Shown: one piece after another, positions 1 to 7,698 of the stretch | How positions within the stretch are numbered: the stretch's first letter is position 1 | Layout of the letters: every line of letters starts with the position of its first letter | Assembly (NCBI GenBank): GCA_023444445.1 | Contig: JAEXMK010000160.1 | Span: forward strand, 1 to 35,902 | DNA length: 35,902 nucleotides | From: Pseudomonadota bacterium | Lineage (GTDB): Bacteria > Pseudomonadota > Alphaproteobacteria > Rhizobiales > Rhizobiaceae | Direction of reading: 5' to 3' | Position numbers and translations under genes: made by a program | Notes under the pieces: generated by a model | Database searches by the model: none | Told to the model about the DNA's origin: nothing | The model's input: only the letters and a program-made list of their open reading frames with translations

Positions 1-498
1 CGACATTGTTCATTTTCGCTGTTTGAAGGAGCGTGGCGATTGTTGCCCAAGTCCTTCCACCGCCATCGCTGCCGGCGAAGAGGCTATTCTTTCTGGTAAT
101 TGTCTGGGGCCGGATTGCACGCTCGACGATGTTGGAGTCGATCTCGATGCGGCCGTCACTGAGAAAGCGCTCCAGAGATTGCCGCCGGGTCAATGCATAG
201 CGGATCGCTTCGGCCGTCTTGGACTTGCCAGAGACTTTCGCCAGCTCTTTTTCCCAAATGTCAAAAAGGTTTGCGACAATTGCCGAAGACCGCTCTTGTC
301 GTCCGGCAGCTCGGGTGTTGGCATCCTTACCGCGGATCTCGTCTTCAACCCTCCAGAGCTCCGCCATGGCTTTCACCGACGCTGTCGCCGCGTCATTGAT
401 ACCGCCGACATGAAGCTCGTAAAATTTGCGCCTGACATGAGCCCAACAGCCTGCCAACGTGATGGTCTCGTTGCTACCTGCTTTGACCATGCTCGTAT
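1..498 (-). pseudogene. IS66-family transposase (TnpC) C-terminal fragment, runs off the window
   Basis: Read on the minus strand, an open frame of about 165 codons runs from about 498 to the window edge. It carries recognisable IS66 TnpC features: the block AGCWAHVRRKFYELHVGG, then an alpha-helical stretch, then RIEIDSNIVERAIRP, which holds the catalytic glutamate (VERAIRP), then NSLFAGSDGGGRTWA. The N-terminal two thirds of the transposase is missing. At about 495-500 the frame joins another transposase's sequence in a different frame. No start codon or inverted-repeat end is seen, so this is a decayed or chimeric remnant; whether it continues intact beyond base 1 is unknown. Confidence 0.85.
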
Positions 499-600
499 GG
501 CGCTGTGTGGCCGGAACTCGTTATATTCTCTACGCCAATCCTCCATCTTTGCCCGCGCGTCGTCAAGGGTCATGAACCAGTGAGCGTTCAGGCACTCGCA
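496..600 (-). pseudogene. IS3-family transposase (OrfB) C-terminal sliver
   Basis: About 34 codons on the minus strand read ECLNAHWFMTLDDARAKM, then EDWRREYNEFRPHSAI. This is the conserved end of the IS3/IS407-type integrase-like OrfB, with the YNEFRPHSAI signature. Upstream of ECLN the usual family residues are lost (RRC replaces the usual FRD), and downstream it switches to the IS66 frame. It is a small internal scrap trapped beside the IS66 remnant and cannot encode an active transposase. Confidence 0.8.
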
Positions 601-849
601 CCGGCGGACATGATGATTACGCGCATTAAGGTGACCACCGTTCCCTCTTCGCCTTGCCGTCGACCTTTTTCGATCAACCGCCAAGCTTTAGCCGACATTG
701 GCCATCCGTCATCGAGGCGTCGACAGCACAAGGGTTCTTCATCGAGCCACAATAATGCGATAATCGACCGTCGCGGCCGGAAAATTGAAATGTCTCAATG
801 AGCTTCCGTCGTACAACACTCAAAATGTTTAAACCGAACGCTCGCCACG
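601..849. other. Non-coding stretch between the IS scar and the heptosyltransferase gene
   Basis: No convincing gene, promoter or terminator was found here. Short frames exist on both strands but show no family features. It is probably decayed insertion-sequence flank. Confidence 0.4.
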
Positions 850-3000
850 CTAGTTTTGAGTTTCCCGCTCAACGCCATCAAATGCTGAAATATGTAAAAA
901 AGCTCTATAGACATCCTCGACTTCGATATCTCTCATGCATCTATGCAGTGCAACACATTCTTCAATTCTCGCTATGTGACAAGGCGCACAGGCTATCGGT
1001 TTTCTAACGATACAAACCGACTTCCCCAGTGGCTCCCATATATTGTGATCCGCTACTCCGCTGAAAACAACTATCGTTGGCACGCCGATAAGAGCTGAAA
1101 GATGTGTCGCACCAGTATCGGTTCCGACAAAGAAATCAGCCTTTGAAATAACGGACGCGAGGTCTACAAGCGACAGCTTACCTACTAAATCAGTAACGCT
1201 TTCATTCGGAACAGCATTGAGGATCTCGTTGCTATACTCAGCTTCAGCCTTTCCGCCAACAATTACAATCTTGTAACCATGCTCGTGTACAAATTTGTGA
1301 GAGAGAGCAGCGAATTTAGACGGAGACCATTTTTTAGCTAGTGTCCCTCCTCCTGGCGCAATTACGATATACCGAGATCCAGCAAATGGACCCGCGTAGC
1401 TGCCACTAGTTACCAGATCGGACAGAATGGCCGCGGGATCGAATCCCTTCACCGTATTAACAACGTGACTACTCAACAACATCAAACGGTGGACATTGTG
1501 AGCGTTCTTATATGTTCCACGAGGCGCTTCCATCTCAGGCAAAGATATACTGAGGGGCGTGTAATGACGGTCAACGCCCTGAAAACCAGCTTTCACTTTA
1601 GCCTGAACAAACATCAAAAGTGGTCGCGTATCTGGATCATGCCGCAAATCAATAGCCAAGTCATAGCGATCAGTCACTAGCGCCTTGATTTGAGCGTAGT
1701 TTTCCAGTTTCGCCTTCTCAACCTCCTGAGACATCTCGGCCGAGAATTTGAATTCGATAACATGATCGAAGTGACCGCTTGCTCTAGCGAGATCTCCGTT
1801 GGTTGGAGAGCAAACTATCGTGATTTCAGCTGTTGGCCACGCTTTTTTTAACAAGTCAATGGCCGGTAGTGAGAGGAAGAAGTCACCGATATGATCAAGT
1901 TTCAATATTAGGATTTTTGGATTCGGGGAAAAGCCATCTTTACCGAGGACACCCCTTCTCTCAACTACGACCCCTTTATCAAAAGAACCCGTCAACGACC
2001 CTAGTTCGTTTGAAACTTCACCAGTTATTCTTTTTTTTTTTCGACTTTCCTTCCTTTTTTTTAATAATGCAATGACCAAACCCGCAAAAACAGACCAAGG
2101 ATAGGTAATCGGTAAAAATAACGATGTCTGCTTTCTGAGCGCGAGAACACGCCTTTCAGTTTTCAAAAGGCGGCGAGAGGCGTCCTTTGCGGAAACAGCG
2201 GTTTCGGACAGAGACGCTATTATCGCTTCCGCCGTGCTTGCTTGGGCCTGCAATGTATAATGCATCTGCCAGATTTCCGAGAGATCGTTATCTTCCATCT
2301 TGGCCCCATCCGTGGCTTGGGGCGACCCGATAGTGAACTGCAAATTCTCGGATTGCGTTACGGCCCGAATGTCGTCGATTGCTCTTCGAACTCCTCTAAT
2401 AAAAGAGTTCTCGACGTCGAAGTCACGACAGACAACGATCGTCAAGTAAGTTGAGGCGGATACACGGCCTTCAGGCTTCGCGTGCCCATCGTTGCCGCCA
2501 GAATAGGGCATCAATATTTTTGCTAGAATACGTAGGTTGAACGTGTCTAGAACATAGCGCCAGCGATGCAGCGCTTCGTCTATGTCGCTTCCAGCAGTTT
2601 GTCGATCTAATCTCAGTTCAAATATCAACAAACCGTTTGGCAAAAGACTGCGCTCGACATCACTCACGCACTTGTGGATGTTTTCGAGGCCTTCGAGTGT
2701 TGACGAGCGCTTAAAAAAAATGTCGAACTGCAGCGTCGCTGGAGAAGTCTCTGCCTTCTCGGGTGAGCTTCCCCCACCCGATACAAGCGACCACATCTGG
2801 GGATTTATTGCAGAAAACTCCACGCCATCAACGCCATCAACGCGGACAGTGCACAATCCGCTTTTGCTCGCTTCGACGGCTTGGAAGATTGGCAAATAGT
2901 GAGTGCCGGCAGAGGTCTGTGTTTCCCTCCATTTCGCGTAAGCGTCTTGGTAGTTCGAGAATTCAGTGCCGTTCAAGGTGAGCAACCGCGTACTTTCCAT
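850..3000 (-). CDS. Two-domain protein with C-terminal GT9 heptosyltransferase
   Basis: This 716-residue protein has a C-terminal half (about 361-705) that is a GT9 ADP-heptose:LPS heptosyltransferase. It shows ILKLDHIGDFFLSLPA at 364-380, an Asp-rich acceptor region, APGGGTLAKKW at 548-558, and the nucleotide-sugar motif GTDTGATHLSALIG at 626-639. The tail is Cys-rich, CAPC at 671-674 then Cys682 and Cys689, as in WaaF-like enzymes. Residues 1-290 are a separate domain I cannot name: SLLPNGLLIFELRL at 118-131 recalls the end of a Rossmann methyltransferase, but no SAM motif is visible. A hydrophobic stretch at 294-313 and a very basic linker at 314-324 separate the halves. The usual GT9 length is about 350, so this is an expanded or fused form. 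It follows the AGE-GmhB gene by 18 bases and is probably the last gene of the operon. The start lacks a strong ribosome site. Confidence 0.85.
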   Translation of the reverse strand: MESTRLLTLNGTEFSNYQDAYAKWRETQTSAGTHYLPIFQAVEASKSGLCTVRVDGVDGVEFSAINPQMWSLVSGGGSSPEKAETSPATLQFDIFFKRSSTLEGLENIHKCVSDVERSLLPNGLLIFELRLDRQTAGSDIDEALHRWRYVLDTFNLRILAKILMPYSGGNDGHAKPEGRVSASTYLTIVVCRDFDVENSFIRGVRRAIDDIRAVTQSENLQFTIGSPQATDGAKMEDNDLSEIWQMHYTLQAQASTAEAIIASLSETAVSAKDASRRLLKTERRVLALRKQTSLFLPITYPWSVFAGLVIALLKKRKESRKKKRITGEVSNELGSLTGSFDKGVVVERRGVLGKDGFSPNPKILILKLDHIGDFFLSLPAIDLLKKAWPTAEITIVCSPTNGDLARASGHFDHVIEFKFSAEMSQEVEKAKLENYAQIKALVTDRYDLAIDLRHDPDTRPLLMFVQAKVKAGFQGVDRHYTPLSISLPEMEAPRGTYKNAHNVHRLMLLSSHVVNTVKGFDPAAILSDLVTSGSYAGPFAGSRYIVIAPGGGTLAKKWSPSKFAALSHKFVHEHGYKIVIVGGKAEAEYSNEILNAVPNESVTDLVGKLSLVDLASVISKADFFVGTDTGATHLSALIGVPTIVVFSGVADHNIWEPLGKSVCIVRKPIACAPCHIARIEECVALHRCMRDIEVEDVYRAFLHISAFDGVERETQN
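2031..2062 (-). repeat. A11 and A8 homopolymer tracts inside the GT9 gene
   Basis: On the coding strand a run of eight A (2055-2062) and a run of eleven A (2031-2041) encode the Lys/Arg-rich linker between the two halves of the GT9 protein. Runs of this length inside a gene are prone to replication or transcriptional slippage. A one-base change would cut the glycosyltransferase domain off from the N-terminal domain. Confidence 0.9.
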
Positions 3001-3018
3001 AACATCACAACCAAGACG

Positions 3019-4695
3019 TTAGAGTTTTTTGCCTGAAACAAAATCAAACAAGTTTTTTCCGGAGAACAACGCTCCTTGAATACCGGCCGCAACAGCAGCC
3101 TCGACATCCGACACCTTGTCGCCGATGAGAACGCTGCGCTCCCGATTCACGTTCCATCGCACGATGATATCTTCTATCATTCCCGGAGAGGGTTTTCTCC
3201 AATAGTGATTACGCCGGTATTTTTCGACCGTGGCATTCTCGTGGAAAGGACAGAGGCGTTCATCGTCAATAGAAGCGCCTTGTTCATGAAGCAACTTCCC
3301 AATATGAGCCCGCAAAATGATATAGTCGAAATCATCGTAATAACCGCGACCGATGCCAGACTGGTTTGTTACGACAAATACCCGATATCCCCGATCTCTG
3401 AAAGAACTTATAACTTCCGCTGCCCCAGGGATAAGTCGGACGTCCTCAATCTTACCTGGATATCCCGTGTCTTTTATAATCACACCGTCTCGATCTAAAA
3501 AAAGCGCGGGTACGCTTTCGGTATAAGGCTGCAGCAATCTGTGCATTTCTTCGACAGCGCAGACTATATGATAAAGAGACGACGCGGGCGCATGCTCCTC
3601 GACTGCGGTACCATCTTCGTGAAAACGATCCACCCAAAGGCCGGGTAGAACCCCCTTGAAAAAACCCTGTAAGGCACCGGCCGCCTCAGCAACCTTTGCG
3701 TATGCCACTTCTCTATCTTCGAGCGTTATCGCCGTCTCCGCCATCATAAGCCAAGCTTTGATCCGCTCAGTCTGTGGCCACAGACGAAATGCTTTGTCGT
3801 TGAGTGTCAGATCAAAATTCAGACCATTGCGCACAAGACCACGGGATTCATCGACACCTTTCTCGCCAATCTCCACGAGTTTGTGCGCAGCGATGAGAGC
3901 GTCTTTCCGCCCTGCCATCTTACCCCATCGCGTGAGCAGCCATGCCCATTCAAATTGGTGCCCCGGCTCGATTGGCGCCAGGGTGTGGTGCTGCATTACC
4001 GACCAGTCGTGATTAAAATATTCACGAAGAGCCCCGTTTTCAGGCGAGACAAATGCGGATAGGCACAATTCGCCTATTTCATTTAGGCACGAAAGCCAGC
4101 GTTCAGGCTTTTTTACCGAAGGATTTTCCATCCAAGCAAGAAACGCCTCAAAGAGATGCATATGAGGATTGGAACGCAGAGGCACGATAGGCGGCGCGGC
4201 CTCTTCAAAACCTGAGGCGGGATGCTTCCAACCTGCGATCATTGCCTCAAGACAATGCAGCGCGGCTCCGGCAATGGCATCCTCGTCTTCAAGCGTGTCA
4301 GCAGCATAGCTCAGCCCGAACAACGCAAAGGCATGGTCATATAGATCGAATGACGTATTCCTAACCCCACTCGCCAAATCGACCGTGGTAATCAGGGAAC
4401 CGTCCGCATTAAAACAATGCCGCTCAAGAAAGTCCCATCCGTGTTGAGCCACCCCTTCAGCATCGCCGGCCCAACCCATTCTCTTAGCCGCAGAAAAGCT
4501 ATAGATCTGACGGCAAACGACCCGCGTTCTTCGCGCCGCTTCAACGGCAGCACCGCTTCTATCGATTTTTTCGAAAAAGCCACCACTCACATCATCTCGC
4601 CCAACCGAGGACCAAAGTGGAAGCGCCGCTTCGAAAAGCCATTTTTTGAGTTTCAGATACTCATTCTGAGCGGATTCGAAGCCCGGCTGTGTCAT
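3019..4695 (-). CDS. Fusion of AGE-family sugar isomerase and GmhB-like HAD phosphatase
   Basis: Residues 1-390 are an N-acylglucosamine-2-epimerase/mannose-isomerase (AGE) alpha-toroid. The three histidines typical of that family are visible: NPHMHLFEA near 177-184, EPGHQFEWAWLL near 244-255 and PASSLYHIV near 371-379, plus RLWPQTERIKAW. Residues 397-550 are an HAD phosphatase of the D-glycero-D-manno-heptose-1,7-bisphosphate 7-phosphatase (GmhB) type: LDRDGVI (nucleophile Asp402), VVTNQSGIGRG, RKPSPGM and GDKVSD. The GmhB zinc loop is partly lost: CPFH is kept, but the later Cys-x-Cys is replaced by NHYW. Numbering counts one TTG codon before the ATG chosen here (4693-4695); AAGGA lies 9 bases upstream of that ATG, and the TTG at 4698 is also possible. 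The setting beside hldE, hldD and GT9 implies heptose synthesis; the AGE substrate is inferred. Confidence 0.85.
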   Translation of the reverse strand: MTQPGFESAQNEYLKLKKWLFEAALPLWSSVGRDDVSGGFFEKIDRSGAAVEAARRTRVVCRQIYSFSAAKRMGWAGDAEGVAQHGWDFLERHCFNADGSLITTVDLASGVRNTSFDLYDHAFALFGLSYAADTLEDEDAIAGAALHCLEAMIAGWKHPASGFEEAAPPIVPLRSNPHMHLFEAFLAWMENPSVKKPERWLSCLNEIGELCLSAFVSPENGALREYFNHDWSVMQHHTLAPIEPGHQFEWAWLLTRWGKMAGRKDALIAAHKLVEIGEKGVDESRGLVRNGLNFDLTLNDKAFRLWPQTERIKAWLMMAETAITLEDREVAYAKVAEAAGALQGFFKGVLPGLWVDRFHEDGTAVEEHAPASSLYHIVCAVEEMHRLLQPYTESVPALFLDRDGVIIKDTGYPGKIEDVRLIPGAAEVISSFRDRGYRVFVVTNQSGIGRGYYDDFDYIILRAHIGKLLHEQGASIDDERLCPFHENATVEKYRRNHYWRKPSPGMIEDIIVRWNVNRERSVLIGDKVSDVEAAVAAGIQGALFSGKNLFDFVSGKKL

Positions 4696-4851
4696 CAAGA
4701 ATTATCCTTAAACAGACTGGTTTGGCTGACATGAGTGATAGCTATCCAAATCCGTTTTCGAAGGACGCCATTCGTCGGTTGCGATTTTGAGGGTGTTCAA
4801 TCCAGCTTCATAGGAGCGCATACATTCTTTTCGCATCAATTATGGCTACTG

Positions 4852-5838
4852 CTAGCGATATCTGTCTTCGCGGCTTAGATACGAATTGATGTAATCGTCA
4901 AGCCCTTCTTCAAGAGATGATTGGGGGCCGTTATATCCGATTGACGCGACTTTCGACATATTTGCCTCGGTAAAGTACTGATATTTACCGCGGATCGCCT
5001 CCGGCATTTCAATGAAATTAATATTCAGCTTCTTGCCGAGAAGATCGCCCATGACATGAACGATGTCTGCAAACGATCGTGCCTTGCCAGATCCACAATT
5101 AAAGATCCCGCTGTATTTCTGATTGTTCAAAAGCCACAAGATAAACGATGTGCAATCTTTCACATATACGAAATCCCGCCGCTGTTCTCCATGCTCGATA
5201 TCATGTCGATAGGACTTGAACAGGGATACCTCGTTGGTGGCCTGCACGACGTCAAAGAGTTTGCAGGCGACACTGCGCATATCATCCTTGTGATATTCAT
5301 TTGGCCCATACACATTGAAAAATTTCAGGCCAGCCCACTGCGGCGGGGCATTCTCACCACGCGCAACACGTTCGATGAAAATATCATCGGTCGTCTTTTT
5401 GCTCCAGCCATAGGCATTCAGCGGCGCAAGAGAGGCGCGTGCCGATGCAGCCTCGTCGTCATCAAACCCCTCCTCGATGCCCCCATAGGTCGCAGCGGAA
5501 GACGCGTAAATGAAAGGAACGCCATGCTCAGCACACCAGTCCCATAACATTACAGAATAGTTGATGTTCAGCTCGATCAATCTGTCTACATCAGCTTCCG
5601 TGGTGGCGGAAATCGCGCCCATATGTATGACGGCTTTCACATCCACTTTAATGCTGCGAAGATAGTCGGCCAGTCCTTCGGGTGACACATAAGCTGCGAT
5701 GTTACGCTTCGCGAGATTGCGCCACTTATCGCCACGGCCAAACCAGTCAACGACGGTAATCGGCCCCAGACCCGCCGCCTCCAAATCAGCGACAATGTTG
5801 GACCCGATAAATCCGGCAGCTCCGGTTACAATATACAT
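4852..5838 (-). CDS. hldD: ADP-L-glycero-D-manno-heptose 6-epimerase
   Basis: HldD (RfaD) converts ADP-D-glycero-beta-D-manno-heptose to the L-glycero form, the last step of the inner-core heptose donor pathway, in the cytoplasm with bound NADP. The protein starts MYIVTGAAGFIGSN with the Rossmann GxxGxxG, has VVDWFGRGDKWRNL as in known HldD, the catalytic AYGWSKK (Tyr143, Lys147) and the FFNVYGPNEYHKDDM substrate block. At 328 residues it has the normal length (about 310-330). The ATG at 5836-5838 overlaps the TGA of hldE by one base (TGATG), with GAGG about 7 bases ahead, so translation is probably coupled. A TTG one codon upstream is less likely. A gap of about 156 bases separates it from the next gene. 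Confidence 0.95.
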   Translation of the reverse strand: MYIVTGAAGFIGSNIVADLEAAGLGPITVVDWFGRGDKWRNLAKRNIAAYVSPEGLADYLRSIKVDVKAVIHMGAISATTEADVDRLIELNINYSVMLWDWCAEHGVPFIYASSAATYGGIEEGFDDDEAASARASLAPLNAYGWSKKTTDDIFIERVARGENAPPQWAGLKFFNVYGPNEYHKDDMRSVACKLFDVVQATNEVSLFKSYRHDIEHGEQRRDFVYVKDCTSFILWLLNNQKYSGIFNCGSGKARSFADIVHVMGDLLGKKLNINFIEMPEAIRGKYQYFTEANMSKVASIGYNGPQSSLEEGLDDYINSYLSREDRYR

Positions 5839-7298
5839 CAAACTGCCTCTTTTTTACTGCGCTCAATCGTCGCTGTCGTGCTTTTTCCGGGCACTATTTC
5901 GAATGTAACGACCTTGCCGCCATCCGCCATTACTACATCCGCACCGACAATGTTGTCGATCGCATAGTCCGCCCCCTTGACCAGCACATTGGGGCGTATC
6001 GTCTTAATGAGTTCAAGCGGTGTGTCTTGGTCAAACACCACGACCGCGTCGACGAAAGCCAATGCGCCAAGAAGCTCGGCGCGATCCAGTTCGGTATTTA
6101 TCGGTCTCGATGGACCTTTAAGCCGCTTTACCGAGCTATCTGCATTAACGCCAACGATCAGACGATCACAATTGTCCCTCGCAAACTGCAAAAGCCTGAT
6201 GTGGCCAACGTGCAGGATATCGAAGCAACCGTTAGTAAAGCCGACCTTCAGATTATCGCCCCGCCAATCCTCTGCCAGCGCCTGGACATCTTGCCTGTCA
6301 AAAAGCTTGTCCGAAGGGCTGACTTCTCCCGACGAGGTGTCGTGAGACAAGGCATCTCGGAGTTCGGCGGCAGAAACAGTTGCCGTGCCTTTTTTCCCAA
6401 CCACGATGCCAGCAGCTGCATTTGCAATCCGTGCTGCATCGACACGTGAAGTTTGGGAGCCCAGGCCAACGGCGAGCGTCGCAATTACCGTGTCGCCGGC
6501 ACCAACGACATCGAACACTTCTTTAGCTTCCGTGCGAATATGAAAAGGCGGATGGCCTCGCTCAACAAGGGTCATCCCTTTTTCCGCTCGCGTAATGAGG
6601 ACCGCCTCGATGTCGAAACGCGACAGGATCAACTCGCCAGCCAATTCAGCTTCCTCATCGGTATCCGGCCATACACCCGTTACGGCCTGCGTTTCCTTTT
6701 GATTGGGTGTTACAATCGCTGAACCTGCATAGCGGGTAAAATCAGACGTCTTTGGATCGATAATTACCGGTTTTCCCTCACTCCGGCACACAGCGATAAT
6801 TGCTTTCACAACCCTTTCGCTTAACAGACCTTTGGCATAGTCCGACAAAATGACAACGCTGTGAGATGCGATCAAGGAAAGCGCAGCGGAGATGACACGA
6901 TCCTCTTCCTCGTGAGAAATCGGAGAGGCATCCTCAAAATCAACGCGCAACATTTGCTGGCCGTGACCGAGGAAACGCGTCTTGATAGTTGTCGGGCGCT
7001 CATCCAATGTCACGAAGGGCGCCGAAACGCCATGAACATTGTTCAGCAACTCAAGCAGTTTGCTGCCATTGTTGTCTTTGCCCACCGCTCCCAGCAACGT
7101 ACAACTTGCTCCCAGAGAAGATATGTTGCGCGCAACGTTAGCTGCGCCACCGGCAAAATATTCCTCTGATCGCGCGCACATCACCGGGACCGGGCCTTCC
7201 GGGGAAATGCGGCCGACATCGCCGGAAATAAAGCAGTCCAGCATTACATCGCCAATGCAGAGAACCTTAACTTCCGAAAATCTCAAATAGTCCAACAT
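5838..7298 (-). CDS. hldE: Bifunctional heptose-7-phosphate kinase / heptose-1-phosphate adenylyltransferase
   Basis: HldE (RfaE) phosphorylates D-glycero-D-manno-heptose 7-phosphate at C1 and, after GmhB, adds AMP to make ADP-heptose. Residues 1-320 are a PfkB/ribokinase domain with EYFAGGAANVARNI near 47-60 and the catalytic DVVGAGDT near 264-271. Residues 345-485 are a nucleotidyltransferase with FTNGCFDILHVGHIRLL near 355-371 and the end motif VPGKSTTATIERS. The total of about 486 residues is usual for the fused enzyme. The ATG at 7296-7298 is preceded by a GTG codon in frame; GGATGA upstream is a weak ribosome site. It is coupled to hldD downstream and has a possible tiny gene just upstream. 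Confidence 0.95.
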   Translation of the reverse strand: MLDYLRFSEVKVLCIGDVMLDCFISGDVGRISPEGPVPVMCARSEEYFAGGAANVARNISSLGASCTLLGAVGKDNNGSKLLELLNNVHGVSAPFVTLDERPTTIKTRFLGHGQQMLRVDFEDASPISHEEEDRVISAALSLIASHSVVILSDYAKGLLSERVVKAIIAVCRSEGKPVIIDPKTSDFTRYAGSAIVTPNQKETQAVTGVWPDTDEEAELAGELILSRFDIEAVLITRAEKGMTLVERGHPPFHIRTEAKEVFDVVGAGDTVIATLAVGLGSQTSRVDAARIANAAAGIVVGKKGTATVSAAELRDALSHDTSSGEVSPSDKLFDRQDVQALAEDWRGDNLKVGFTNGCFDILHVGHIRLLQFARDNCDRLIVGVNADSSVKRLKGPSRPINTELDRAELLGALAFVDAVVVFDQDTPLELIKTIRPNVLVKGADYAIDNIVGADVVMADGGKVVTFEIVPGKSTTATIERSKKEAV

Positions 7299-7304
7299 CA
7301 CCAG

Positions 7305-7523
7305 TTATTCATCCTGTCGCTGTCCTACACGTGAGCCACAACACACGCAAAACGGAATGCCCAATTCAAATGCTCTGCAAATTGCAGAGCTCCTATCGCC
7401 CCCGAGACGATTCAACTGAATCGAATTACCTGCCCAATGCGCCCCAATTGCGCTTAAGACATTTAAAAGGCCATGATTATCACAATTTTTACAGCTGCCC
7501 TTCAACCTCGATGAATCGAACAT
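7305..7523 (-). CDS. Possible small zinc-ribbon-like protein
   Basis: A 72-codon frame ends only 6 bases before the hldE ATG, in the same direction. It contains two cysteine pairs, CKNC at 11-14 and CVCC near 59-62 in FCVCCGSRV, spaced like a small zinc ribbon. The ribosome site is poor and the start codon choice is weak. I do not recognise a family; it could equally be chance. The remaining bases up to the GT4 stop (7524-7698) hold nothing I can support. Confidence 0.25.
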   Translation of the reverse strand: MFDSSRLKGSCKNCDNHGLLNVLSAIGAHWAGNSIQLNRLGGDRSSAICRAFELGIPFCVCCGSRVGQRQDE

Positions 7524-7698
7524 TTGCTCGTCTTAAATGAAAATTTACAAAAGCAAAAGGCCAACCATATTGGCCGTCACGCCTAAAAACCATCAGGAGC
7601 ATCGAAAAAACGGTCGACCATATGCCTTGGAAAACATTACCCCCGGGCAGCATTGCATTTAAACGGGACTGATAATTCTTGAGCATTATTTGCATGCA

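Noticed and set aside
23..583. 186-codon plus-strand frame over the IS66 remnant
   Set aside because: It is the antisense shadow of the transposase frame; the minus strand carries the recognisable IS66 motifs.
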